Part shown: positions 45,338 through 53,263 of the stretch, piece after piece
Position numbering within the stretch: the first letter of the stretch is position 1
How the letters are laid out: every line of letters begins with the position of its first letter
NCBI RefSeq assembly: GCF_047246645.1
Contig: NZ_JBFOKR010000005.1
Coordinates: forward strand, 62,001-126,000
Source: Ferdinandcohnia sp047246645
GTDB taxonomy: Bacteria > Bacillota > Bacilli > Bacillales > Bacillaceae_L
Reading direction: 5' to 3'
Length of the DNA: 64,000 nucleotides
Notes under the pieces: model-generated
What the model saw: only the letters and a program-made list of their open reading frames with translations
What the model was told of the DNA's origin: nothing
The model's database searches: none
Position numbers and translations under genes: made by a program

Positions 45338-45382
45338 AAACGGTGAACTGAGTTTGGACTACAGTTCACCGTTTGTTTTTTA
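45338..45382 (+). terminator. Terminator after the subtilisin gene
   Basis: Stem AAACGGTGAACT / AGTTCACCGTTT followed by GTTTTTT. Confidence 0.88.
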
Positions 45383-45433
45383 CATACACTTAAAACGGTG
45401 TCCTTTATAAAAAATCGCCTTTAGCGGGTTTAC

Positions 45434-45763
45434 TTACTCATCTTCCCCCATTTTATCAAGAAGACTAATAGTATCAACGAGATGATTATTAAAGATTTGC
45501 TTTGCAACTGACAATAGTTCTACAATCATTGGGTCGCGTAACGAATAGATTACTCTGTTACCGTCTTTAGTTCCAATCACAATATTTTTAGATCGAAGGA
45601 TGGTTAATTGTTGGGAGACTGCAGACCCTTCACTTCCAATTAGACTTTGAATCTCGTTAACATTTTTATCTCCTTCTGTTAGTAATTCAAGAATTCGAAT
45701 TCGTAATGGATGTGCTAGGGCTTTAAAAAAGTCGGCTTTGAATTGCTGCATTTCTAAATTCAC
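45434..45763 (-). CDS. ArsR/SmtB-family regulator
   Basis: A 109-aa winged-helix repressor. The core is FFKALAHPLRIRILELLTEG, then the recognition helix SEGSAVSQQLTILRSKNIV and the beta wing GTKDGNRVIYSLRD. There is no ELCVCD-type Cys metal site, so it may sense something other than a soft metal. It is the second gene of an operon 19 bases after the SulP transporter, so it probably regulates that transporter. The start is GTG after GAGG; ATG 45751 is an alternative. Confidence 0.9.
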   Translation of the reverse strand: MNLEMQQFKADFFKALAHPLRIRILELLTEGDKNVNEIQSLIGSEGSAVSQQLTILRSKNIVIGTKDGNRVIYSLRDPMIVELLSVAKQIFNNHLVDTISLLDKMGEDE

Positions 45764-45782
45764 TTGATATCCTCACTTTCTA

Positions 45783-47540
45783 CTAATGTACTACGACGGT
45801 TTTCTTATCAAGTTTTTTCTCTTTGGTTCCTGACAGTGCGGTGCATTCTTTAAAAGCATAATGTCTGCACCCCAGGCATTTATGTTTATTTAATTGTGTA
45901 AGTGCAAAGTTGATGGCATCTCCAGTATGCTCAAAAAAGTGTTCTTCCCCGATTTGTTCGAATAATCCAGTTTTCATAAGTACACTTTTAGGCTGAGACT
46001 TGATACCTGAGATTAGAACAATACCATGTTTTGAAAAGTCCTTTATAATGCTTGCTAAGCGAGCTTCACCAGTTGTATCCATAAATGGAACTCTACTAAG
46101 ACGTAATAAGAGCACCCTTGGTTTGTAATTAATTGTGCTCATAATCCGTTGTTCAAATGCTTGAGCGGCACCGAAAAACAGTGGTCCTTCAACATTATAA
46201 ATACTAATTTGAGGACAATCATGCGATTCGGTTACAACATGGCTTTCAACTTTATCATGTTTGTTAGCCGGATTTGGAAGAGCTTTTTCAGTAACTATTA
46301 TATCACTCATTCGTTTTGTAAATATAATAACCGCTAACACAAGTCCAACCTCTACAGCAATAGTAAGGTTTGTAAAAACGGTTAATAAAAAAGTGACAAC
46401 TAATACAAGTGAATCCTCTGTCTTTGTTTTAAGTACATGATAAAAAACTCGTCGTTCACTCATATTCCAAGCTACAACCATCAAAATAGGAGCCATACTT
46501 GCTAATGGTATTTTTGAAGCATAAGGCGCAAAAAGAACTAGTACGAGAAGTACAACGAATCCATGAATGATACCAGATAAAGGTGACACTGCGCCTGTTT
46601 TAATATTTGTTGCTGTCCGTGCAATCGCTCCTGTAGCAGGAATACCACCAAATAAAGGAGTCACCATATTAGCAATTCCTTGGCCTACCAGCTCGCGATT
46701 GCTATTGTGCTTGCTATCAGTCATGCCGTCAGCAACTACTGCAGAAAGTAATGATTCGATTGCTCCGAGAATAGCAATTACAAAAGCCGGTCGAATTAAT
46801 TCTACAATACGATCCCACGTGATATCTGGAAAATGAAAGCTTGGTAGATTACTAGGTATATCGCCAAATGTTGACCCTATAGTAGCTACTTGAGTTGGAT
46901 AAAACATAGTCGCAATACCCGTTGAAACGACTAATGCGATTAATGAACCGGGTACTTTTGGAAAAAATTTTGGAGTAAGTAGTAGCATTACTAAACAAAT
47001 AACAGCAGTCAACACACTGTACGAACTGAGTTCGTTGATATGAAGGAAGATTTCTTTCATATTGTCTAAAAATAATTCGTGTTTTTCTACATTTGATAAA
47101 CCAAGGAAATTCGGAACCTGGCCGACGAAAATAATAACAGCAATTCCAGATGTAAAACCGATTGTTACAGGTCTCGGAATAAATTTGATAAGAGAGCCAA
47201 GTTTGAAAATCCCCATTAAAAACAAAATAATACCTGCCATAAAACCAGCGATTAACAGGTTCTCAAATCCGTAGGTAGCAACGATACCAAAAAGAATAGG
47301 AATGAAGGCGCCAGTAGGTCCGCCTATTTGATACCTAGATCCGCCAAGTAAAGAAATTAGGATCCCTGCGATAATTGTAGTGTAAATTCCGTATTCTGGT
47401 TTCACTCCGGATGCAATTGCAAATGCCATCCCCAGAGGTATCGCAATAATACCAACTACAATTCCTGATATAAGATCCTTTTGAAAGGATTGAAATGAAT
47501 AATTTTTAAATCTTCCTGTAAAGAACCACTTATGTAGCAT
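45783..47540 (-). CDS. SulP-family anion transporter with STAS domain
   Basis: A protein of about 585 aa. The membrane half has 12 or so helices with SulP signatures: GIVVGIIAIPLGMAFAIASG near residue 30 and QIGGPTGAFIPILFG near 75. A cytosolic STAS domain (about 440-560) shows LLLRLSRVPFMDTTGEARL. The C-terminus adds a Cys-rich tail CLGCRHYAFKEC, suggestive of metal or redox sensing. Possible cargoes are sulfate, bicarbonate or other anions. I use ATG 47540, spaced six bases from AAGGAAGG. It is co-transcribed with the downstream ArsR gene. Confidence 0.9.
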   Translation of the reverse strand: MLHKWFFTGRFKNYSFQSFQKDLISGIVVGIIAIPLGMAFAIASGVKPEYGIYTTIIAGILISLLGGSRYQIGGPTGAFIPILFGIVATYGFENLLIAGFMAGIILFLMGIFKLGSLIKFIPRPVTIGFTSGIAVIIFVGQVPNFLGLSNVEKHELFLDNMKEIFLHINELSSYSVLTAVICLVMLLLTPKFFPKVPGSLIALVVSTGIATMFYPTQVATIGSTFGDIPSNLPSFHFPDITWDRIVELIRPAFVIAILGAIESLLSAVVADGMTDSKHNSNRELVGQGIANMVTPLFGGIPATGAIARTATNIKTGAVSPLSGIIHGFVVLLVLVLFAPYASKIPLASMAPILMVVAWNMSERRVFYHVLKTKTEDSLVLVVTFLLTVFTNLTIAVEVGLVLAVIIFTKRMSDIIVTEKALPNPANKHDKVESHVVTESHDCPQISIYNVEGPLFFGAAQAFEQRIMSTINYKPRVLLLRLSRVPFMDTTGEARLASIIKDFSKHGIVLISGIKSQPKSVLMKTGLFEQIGEEHFFEHTGDAINFALTQLNKHKCLGCRHYAFKECTALSGTKEKKLDKKTVVVH

Positions 47541-47859
47541 GTTCAACCTTCCTTTGATTGTTAGAATATCTGATTATTTGAATATACATATATAGAATCT
47601 ACTCCTGTCAAAAGGTAAAGTCAAAGGTTTTTTAGAATGGACTTGCAAGTTTTTACGTTAGGACATGAATAAGGGAAAACCCTTCAATAAAAAGGGTTTT
47701 CCCTATTGTAATCAAAAAATCGTAATTAACTATTGCAAAATAAAATACACATATGTATAATAGGAAAAGTAGTCGAGGGAACAACATTCGACAAAATTCA
47801 ACAAAGAAAAATATTTACAAATTTAAAAATTATTTGTTTTAATATTCACATATTTCGGA
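47541..47859. other. Intergenic region upstream of sulP and tRNA
   Basis: No gene. It holds the sulP promoter with direct repeats of GAATAT around 47566-47586, and a 13-bp perfect hairpin at 47672-47704 not tied to any gene. Confidence 0.45.
47672..47704. repeat. Unassigned perfect hairpin
   Basis: AGGGAAAACCCTT paired with AAGGGTTTTCCCT. It has no T run after the stem on either strand and no gene ending nearby. Confidence 0.5.
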
Positions 47860-47865
47860 TATAAT
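47860..47865 (+). promoter_or_regulatory. -10 element for the tRNA region
   Basis: Perfect TATAAT placed so that transcription would start at or just before the half-tRNA at 47875. The -35 is AT-rich and not clear. Confidence 0.5.
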
Positions 47866-47870
47866 TTGAT

Positions 47871-47905
47871 ATGTGCGGGTGTAGTTTAATGGTAAAACCT
47901 CAGCC
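47871..47905 (+). pseudogene. 5' half of tRNA-Gly (35-bp duplication)
   Basis: Bases 47871-47905 are identical to 48035-48069, covering four upstream bases plus the first 31 nucleotides of tRNA-Gly: acceptor 5' strand, D arm and 5' side of the anticodon stem. The sequence then diverges completely. It is followed by 129 bases with a nested hairpin (GCCT...CTTCCT / AGGAAG...AGGC, about 47939-47985) before the intact tRNA. It cannot fold as a tRNA. Confidence 0.8.
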
Positions 47906-48038
47906 ACGAGCAAAGCATCTATGAATAACCTTCGAGTTGCCTCGACGGATTAGCTTCCTAGAATTAGCTTGCAGAGGAAGAGGCATGTAAGGCCATCAAA
48001 TCGTATTGCTGAATGATGTAATGTTAATTTAATAATGT

Positions 48039-48112
48039 GCGGGTGTAGTTTAATGGTAAAACCTCAGCCTTCCAAGCTGATGTCGTGGGTTCGATTCCCA
48101 TCACCCGCTCCA
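48039..48112 (+). tRNA. tRNA-Gly (anticodon TCC)
   Basis: 74 nucleotides including encoded CCA. Acceptor GCGGGTG / CACCCGC, D arm with GTAGTTTAATGGT, anticodon loop CTTCCAA giving TCC, T arm GTGGGTTCGATTCCCAT. A terminator follows directly. Confidence 0.96.
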
Positions 48113-48121
48113 TACATAACT

Positions 48122-48166
48122 AACGCAGTGTTTCGTTTCTTAGATAAACGAGGTATTGCGTTTTTT
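48122..48166 (+). terminator. Terminator after tRNA-Gly
   Basis: Stem AACGCA...TCGTTT / AAACGA...TGCGTT with T6. Confidence 0.85.
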
Positions 48167-48193
48167 CATGTTCATGTTCAAATAGAAAAGAAT

Positions 48194-48862
48194 TTACGAC
48201 AATACAAATGATTCTACTGTACCGCCGTGAATCTGTGTAAACATTGTTCCGAGAGACTCAACTAATTTTTCCGAACTTTCGATTGATAGAGACGGTTTCA
48301 AATATACAATCTGTATCGCATTCTTGGTATCAGCTGTTACTGCTGTTCTCTCTGAATCAACATATGGGCTTCCAAATGCTCCTAGGTCATCACTGGATAG
48401 TAGCTTATTCTCCATTGAGATTTTTCTTCCATTAATTCCTACATACTCATCTTGAGCATGTCCTATTCGTATCTCGACCTTACCCTCAATCTTGTCAGTA
48501 TCATAGATACCGATTGGTATTTCATATTGCATCGAGAAGAAATTATTTAGGTCCGCAGCTGAATGTATAAGGTTCAGGAAGTTTCGTTTTTTTATCCTAC
48601 GGTAAATCGCCTCGACTGAAGGACGATAGCGATCGGGATCAGTTCCGATTTTTTTAAAAGTATCCCGCCATTCAGAGATTCCTTGAAAGTCTGAAAAGCT
48701 TTTATCTTCTAGGTCAAAAAAGAGTGACTCCTGGAAGGTTTGAAGCCTTCCGCGTAGCATTTGTGGTGAGTCTTCGACAACAATGTTATCATACTGAATG
48801 ATACCAACTTTAAAATTGGGTACTTTTTCTAAAACAAAAGGAGAAAGAGTAATTTCCATCAT
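48194..48862 (-). CDS. B3/B4 tRNA-binding-domain protein
   Basis: A 222-aa protein related to the B3/B4 editing domain of phenylalanyl-tRNA synthetase beta subunits. The segment EWRDTFKKIGTDPDRYRPSVE is characteristic, followed by SAADLNNFFSMQYEIPIGIYD. Stand-alone members are thought to hydrolyse or bind mischarged tRNA or free tyrosine derivatives, but their true substrates are uncertain. GGAGGG precedes the ATG. It diverges from queG. Confidence 0.85.
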   Translation of the reverse strand: MMEITLSPFVLEKVPNFKVGIIQYDNIVVEDSPQMLRGRLQTFQESLFFDLEDKSFSDFQGISEWRDTFKKIGTDPDRYRPSVEAIYRRIKKRNFLNLIHSAADLNNFFSMQYEIPIGIYDTDKIEGKVEIRIGHAQDEYVGINGRKISMENKLLSSDDLGAFGSPYVDSERTAVTADTKNAIQIVYLKPSLSIESSEKLVESLGTMFTQIHGGTVESFVLS

Positions 48863-48950
48863 TTAATCCCTCCAAAATTAATTGAGAATAGTGTACCATA
48901 AATGCTAGTGAAAGAATAAAGAACGGCCTTTAAAGAAAGGAGGTTTTAGC

Positions 48951-50081
48951 ATGGACATGATGAAACTAAAGCAAGAGATTATAGAGTATAGTAAGAATAT
49001 TGGAATTGATAAGATAGGTTTTACTAGTGCGTCACCATTTGATGAACTTAAATCTAGATTGATTCGCCAACAAGAACTCGGATATCAGTCAGGCTTTGAA
49101 GCAGGAGATATTGATAAAAGAACAAATCCTGAACTACTTTTACCTGGAGCAAAATCAATTATTGCAATTGCATTAGCCTATCCGTCAAAACTTAAGGATG
49201 CACCGAGAAGTACAAAGGAGGAACGTCGCGGATTATTTGCACGAGCTTCTTGGGGAGAGGATTATCACCATGTGCTCCGCGATCGTTTGCAAAAGCTTGA
49301 GGCATTTATTAAAGAAAAACTACCTGAGTCTAAATTGCAATCAATGGTTGATACAGGAGAATTATCGGACAGAGCGGTTGCTGAGCGGGCAGGTATTGGC
49401 TGGAGCGGGAAAAACTGCGCCATCATTACTCCTGAATTCGGATCTTATGTCTATCTTGGTGAAATGATTACCAACATTCCATTTGAACCAGATACACCCA
49501 TTGAGGATCAATGTGGCTCATGCACTGCATGTCTTGATGCGTGTCCAACAGGTGCGTTGGTTCAAGGTGGCCAAATCAATGCGCAACGATGTGTCAGTTT
49601 CCTAACCCAAACGAAGGACTTCTTACCGGAAGAGTTTCGTACTAAAATTGGGAACCGATTGTATGGTTGTGATTCCTGCCAAACAGCATGTCCAAAGAAT
49701 AAGGGTATCGATTTTCACTTCCATGAAGAGATGGAACCGGAGCCGGAAGTTGTAAAGCCATTGCTAAAACCGATACTTTCTATTAGTAATAAAGAGTTTA
49801 AAGAGACATTTGGAAAATTATCTGGCTCTTGGCGGGGCAAGAAACCAATTCAACGTAATGCAATTATTGCATTAGGACATTTTAAAGATCGCAGTGCTGT
49901 TCCTGATTTAGAAAAAGTTCTAAAAGATGACCCAAGACCGGTTCTTCGCGGCACAGCAGCGTGGGCGTTAGGCAGAATTGGAGACGAAGTAGCTGTTGAG
50001 ATATTAGAAAAAGCGAAGCAAAAAGAGAAGGATGAACAGGTTCTACATGAGATTGAGAATGGTTTGGCAATGTTTCGTTAG
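48951..50081 (+). CDS. queG: Epoxyqueuosine reductase QueG
   Basis: A 376-aa enzyme that reduces epoxyqueuosine to queuosine in tRNA anticodons, using cobalamin and two [4Fe-4S] clusters. The cluster ligands are visible in CGSCTACLDACPTGAL and CDSCQTACPKNKG. The N-terminal part has IGFTSASPFDELKSRL and the WSGKNCAIITPEFGSYVYLGE region. The C-terminal HEAT-like repeats (LRGTAAWALGRIGDEVAVE) bind the tRNA anticodon stem-loop. AAGGAGG precedes the ATG. It occupies the same place as YhbA in the B. subtilis yhb cluster. Confidence 0.96.
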   Translation: MDMMKLKQEIIEYSKNIGIDKIGFTSASPFDELKSRLIRQQELGYQSGFEAGDIDKRTNPELLLPGAKSIIAIALAYPSKLKDAPRSTKEERRGLFARASWGEDYHHVLRDRLQKLEAFIKEKLPESKLQSMVDTGELSDRAVAERAGIGWSGKNCAIITPEFGSYVYLGEMITNIPFEPDTPIEDQCGSCTACLDACPTGALVQGGQINAQRCVSFLTQTKDFLPEEFRTKIGNRLYGCDSCQTACPKNKGIDFHFHEEMEPEPEVVKPLLKPILSISNKEFKETFGKLSGSWRGKKPIQRNAIIALGHFKDRSAVPDLEKVLKDDPRPVLRGTAAWALGRIGDEVAVEILEKAKQKEKDEQVLHEIENGLAMFR

Positions 50082-50102
50082 TTTCATATGAAAATACTAC
50101 AC

Positions 50103-50130
50103 AAGGACCTAAGCATTAGGTCCTTTTTTT
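50103..50130 (+). terminator. Terminator after queG
   Basis: Stem AAGGACCTA / TAGGTCCTT with T7. Confidence 0.88.
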
Positions 50131-50244
50131 ATTGTAAGCATTGTACTTTGCCTCTATGTTCTACATAATTCTTATGGCATTTTTTCGCTCAAAAAATAGA
50201 ACAGTGAATAGTCTATAGTAAAAATGTGTTATGGAGGACCAACA

Positions 50245-51003
50245 ATGTCTTATTCAAATAAAAATGAAGGTTTAAATCGACAGGTAAATAGTTCAGGATC
50301 AAGGGTGATTTTTAAGACTACTAGCTCATTTCAAGACATTTACGTTGTGGAAAAAAGCGAGTACGAAGGAGTACATGGTAATTTCCGGCTACTAAAATTT
50401 ACTCCAGATGCTGTACAAGGTGTAAAGAAAATGGATGACCCAGATTTTCTAGTCTTACCATATTCTCGAACTATAGTAGAGCTTATTAATTATTATGGAT
50501 CTTCTTGTAAAAAGGGGTTCATAATCGGTCATGGAATTGGCACAATAAGTTCCTATTATTATGAAAAATATTTGGTTACTGCAGAAATTGATCCTCTAGT
50601 TGTCGAAGTATCCAAAAAATATTTTGGTCATTCTGGAAACAATGTGGAAGTAGGCGATGGACTAGAAATCTTATCAACACTTCAGTTACAATCTCAGGAT
50701 ATTATTCTTTTGGATGCATACAGCAGTAATGGGGTTCCGCAACATTTAATAACGAAAGAGTTTTTTGCTTTGACAAACGAAAAACTTTCCCATAATGGTA
50801 TATTACTCATTAATTATATTGGAACGATAAAAAATGATAAAAACTTATATAAGATATACTCTAGGATTAAAGCAATCTATCCTTATGCGAAATTGTTTGC
50901 ATCTGATCCAAAAAAAGCTTCCAATCAAAATCTTTTCTTAGTTGCAAGTCGAACAGTTTTGGAAGAGTTTTCACCTAATGAGGCATCAGCTATTTATTTA
51001 TAG
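50245..51003 (+). CDS. Spermidine-synthase-like (SAM-fold) protein
   Basis: A 252-aa protein with the Rossmann fold of spermidine synthases. It shows GFIIGHGIGTISSYYYEKY for the nucleotide loop, AEIDPLVVEVSKKYFG for the ribose-binding acid, and DIILLDAYSSNGVPQHLITKEFF in the catalytic region. The N-terminal beta-rich part is short. Such orphans may be true aminopropyltransferases or SAM-dependent methyltransferases. A speD gene 10 kb away makes a polyamine role possible but is not proof. The start is set by ATGGAGG upstream. Confidence 0.78.
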   Translation: MSYSNKNEGLNRQVNSSGSRVIFKTTSSFQDIYVVEKSEYEGVHGNFRLLKFTPDAVQGVKKMDDPDFLVLPYSRTIVELINYYGSSCKKGFIIGHGIGTISSYYYEKYLVTAEIDPLVVEVSKKYFGHSGNNVEVGDGLEILSTLQLQSQDIILLDAYSSNGVPQHLITKEFFALTNEKLSHNGILLINYIGTIKNDKNLYKIYSRIKAIYPYAKLFASDPKKASNQNLFLVASRTVLEEFSPNEASAIYL

Positions 51004-51180
51004 AAAGTATATATGTATACAAACAAGTTGGAAGGTTATTTTTCAAATCTGGAGGTGAATTTATTCCGGCTATAACCTAAGAAGGATTCTCTCTCTACAA
51101 TGTAGAACATTACCATTAGACCTCTACCAGTATTGATTTATTGCAAGTTAATTGAGTAGAGAACTTGGGGAGGACTCCAT

Positions 51181-51648
51181 ATGGAAATACAATTTAATAA
51201 AACGATCTCAAGAAAGTTCATTGCAGCTGCAATTTCGGTAGTTGTATATGCCATCATAATGGGTCTAGTTACTTTTTCGAGCGATTTAAATACTTTTGGA
51301 GAGTATGTTAACGATTATATTTCTACAGTTTCAACTTTTCTTCCATTAAGCTTTCCGTTCATCGTGCTGTACGGCACCTTAGCTTCTATAATAAGTGAAT
51401 CGCTTGGACATCTGTTAGCAAAATACACTGCTAAAGAGATGAAGTATCCTTTATCATTCACTTTTCATGTACTTTTCGGGTCGATATTGTTTTTGTTTAG
51501 TCTAATAGCATCAATTGTGTTCTTTATTGTGGACTACATATTATATCGAAAAGGAGTTTATGGGTGGAAGACTGCTTTGAAAAGTTTTGTGTTTCCTATT
51601 TTGGCTTGGGTTCTTTTTAAGGGCTTAACGTATGTTATGGTTATTTAA
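51181..51648 (+). CDS. Unknown multi-pass membrane protein
   Basis: A 155-aa protein with four predicted helices: FIAAAISVVVYAIIMGLV, LPLSFPFIVLYGTLASII, VLFGSILFLFSLIASIVFF and the C-terminal VFPILAWVLFKGLTYVM. A Ser/Thr-rich loop lies between the first two. No family is recognised. GGGGAGG precedes the ATG. A second small membrane protein follows after 41 bases, probably in one operon. Confidence 0.65.
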   Translation: MEIQFNKTISRKFIAAAISVVVYAIIMGLVTFSSDLNTFGEYVNDYISTVSTFLPLSFPFIVLYGTLASIISESLGHLLAKYTAKEMKYPLSFTFHVLFGSILFLFSLIASIVFFIVDYILYRKGVYGWKTALKSFVFPILAWVLFKGLTYVMVI

Positions 51649-51689
51649 TGATAGAGTAACTAAAGAAAGTATGCTTGGAGGAAATTCAC

Positions 51690-51926
51690 TTGAATAGAAA
51701 AATTGGTGTATTCTTGTTTACCTTTTTCGGCTTTTTAACATGGTTATTTCTAGCAATCTACTTCTCAACAGAGGGTGATTGGTGGACAGTAGTAACAGTG
51801 GAACAAACCAGTTATGATACGTTTGTTGGTAGTGTGTCTCTTATAAGAATTGTAGTTGGCTTCTTCGTGTTCTTAATAGGTGGAGTATTACTGTATGGCT
51901 TGGTTAGGAAAAGAAGACTTAGATAA
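51690..51926 (+). CDS. Unknown small two-helix membrane protein
   Basis: A 78-aa protein with helices IGVFLFTFFGFLTWLFLAIY and IRIVVGFFVFLIGGVLLYGL, and a positively charged tail RKRRLR. The stretch between the helices is Trp/Thr-rich. The TTG start at 51690 is chosen because TTGGAGG lies nine bases before it. A strong terminator closes the operon. Function is unknown. Confidence 0.6.
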   Translation: MNRKIGVFLFTFFGFLTWLFLAIYFSTEGDWWTVVTVEQTSYDTFVGSVSLIRIVVGFFVFLIGGVLLYGLVRKRRLR

Positions 51927-51934
51927 AAAATAGG

Positions 51935-51969
51935 AGAAGCATGGTATCCAAATCCATGCTTCTTTTTTT
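51935..51969 (+). terminator. Terminator of the membrane-protein pair
   Basis: Stem AGAAGCATGG / CCATGCTTCT with T7. Confidence 0.9.
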
Positions 51970-51983
51970 CTAATGTTCAGCTA

Positions 51984-52352
51984 CTACATATTCTCAAATT
52001 GAAGATATTCTAACATATTTCCAAAAGGATCTTTAAAACTAATAAATTTTCCTGGAGGACAGTTAGTTGGTTCTTCAACAATAAAAGTAACATTCTTTTC
52101 TTTTAAGTTTTTTGCTGTTTCATAGATATTTTCAGTTCGTAATGCTAATGCAATTCCTGAAGCGTTATTGTCCCGATTATATATCGCATTTTCGTTTTCT
52201 TCTAATACAATCGGTAAATCTCCATGGACAAGAGTTACGATTTTTGGACCGTACTGCTTGTTCACTTCAAAGCCTAAAGTGTTGGTATAAAAGTCAATTG
52301 CTTCAGTAAGATTCGGAACATAAATGCCAATTACACAAACTTGATTACTCAA
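51984..52352 (-). CDS. VOC-fold protein
   Basis: A 122-aa glyoxalase-fold protein. The first module is VIGIYVPNLTEAIDFYTNTL, the second ends GKFISFKDPFGNMLEYLQF with the Glu of the family metal or substrate site. The start is TTG after GAGGTG. It stands alone, convergent with the membrane-protein pair. Substrate is unknown. This is the third of four VOC-superfamily genes in the window. Confidence 0.83.
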   Translation of the reverse strand: MSNQVCVIGIYVPNLTEAIDFYTNTLGFEVNKQYGPKIVTLVHGDLPIVLEENENAIYNRDNNASGIALALRTENIYETAKNLKEKNVTFIVEEPTNCPPGKFISFKDPFGNMLEYLQFENM

Positions 52353-52534
52353 AAGAATACACCTCGTTTATTGTTTTATAGTGTATATTCAACATGATGT
52401 AAAAATTATCCTTTTTTGTAGATTTTAATATTCATGGAGCAGCAACTTACTTTTGTTTTTTGTGGCCATAATAGGAAAACAAAAGTAAAAAGAAAATATT
52501 AAGTAAATGAATGAAGAACAAAGGAGTGTAGAAT

Positions 52535-53044
52535 GTGAGTATTAATAAAATACAAAAAATCACAACAAATCTTTGGTTTAATAATGAAGCAGAAGAAGCA
52601 GCCAAATTTTATACATCTATCTTTCCAAATTCCAAGGTCAGTAGAGTTACCCGTTATGGAAAAGATAAGAATGAAGGCAATCCTCTATCGGAAGAAAAAG
52701 TGATGACCGTCGAATTTCAGTTGGAGGGTCAAGATTTTGTAGGATTAAATGGAGGCCCGAGATATAAATTTACCGAAGCAATTTCATTTATTGTAAATTG
52801 TGAGACTCAAGAGGAAATAGATTACTTTTGGGATAAACTCTCTGAGGGTGGAGACGAGAAAGCACAAGTCTGTGGATGGTTAAAAGATAAATTTGGTGTT
52901 TCATGGCAAGTGGTCCCAGCAACATTAAATGAAATGGTTAGTGATGAGGACCCTGTTAAAGCAGAAAGAGTAATGAAGGCACTGCTTCAAACCAAAACAA
53001 AAATTAACATGGAACAGTTAAAAAAGGCCTATGAGTCTAACTAA
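52535..53044 (+). CDS. PhnB-like VOC protein
   Basis: A 169-aa protein of the PhnB/YjdN-like branch of the VOC superfamily. The signature LWFNNEAEEAAKFYTSIFPN then GQDFVGLNGGPRYKFTEAIS is distinctive. The WDKLSEGG and CGWLKDKFGVSWQVVP motifs complete the fold. Often annotated as demethylubiquinone methyltransferase-like, but the activity is unproved. The start is GTG after AAAGGAG. A perfect terminator follows. Confidence 0.88.
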   Translation: MSINKIQKITTNLWFNNEAEEAAKFYTSIFPNSKVSRVTRYGKDKNEGNPLSEEKVMTVEFQLEGQDFVGLNGGPRYKFTEAISFIVNCETQEEIDYFWDKLSEGGDEKAQVCGWLKDKFGVSWQVVPATLNEMVSDEDPVKAERVMKALLQTKTKINMEQLKKAYESN

Positions 53045-53086
53045 CCAAGCACGAATGCTACTCCTTCCATTCGTGCTTGGTTTTTT
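53045..53086 (+). terminator. Terminator after the PhnB-like gene
   Basis: Stem CCAAGCACGAATG / CATTCGTGCTTGG, 13 perfect pairs, T6. Confidence 0.93.
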
Positions 53087-53101
53087 ATGTGTCCGCCCTA
53101 G

Positions 53102-53172
53102 AAAGACAAATGTATTTTTGTGGTGCCTGACACCCAAAAAAGACAGATGTATTTCTACGGTGCCTGGCACCG
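53102..53172. repeat. Tandem GGTGCC-type intergenic repeat
   Basis: Two adjacent imperfect units of about 34 bp, each made of AAAGACA-A/G-ATGTATTT-T/C-T then a GGTGCCTGACACC or GGTGCCTGGCACC palindrome. This palindrome is a familiar intergenic repeat in Bacillaceae. It is a different family from the GGGACA repeats. Confidence 0.7.
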
Positions 53173-53263
53173 TTTTACACTATCCTAATACTCCAATTTC
53201 GTACTTAAAGTAGGTGGTGCGTCATATTGTGTAGTAACACAGAGAGAAGGTGGTGTGGGAACG

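Noticed and set aside
47871..48069. CRISPR-like direct repeats
   Set aside because: Only two copies, both being the start of a tRNA gene; no spacers of regular size and no cas genes.
47871..48112. Group I or II intron inside tRNA-Gly
   Set aside because: The downstream tRNA is complete, including its 5' half, and the 129-bp spacer is too short for such an intron.
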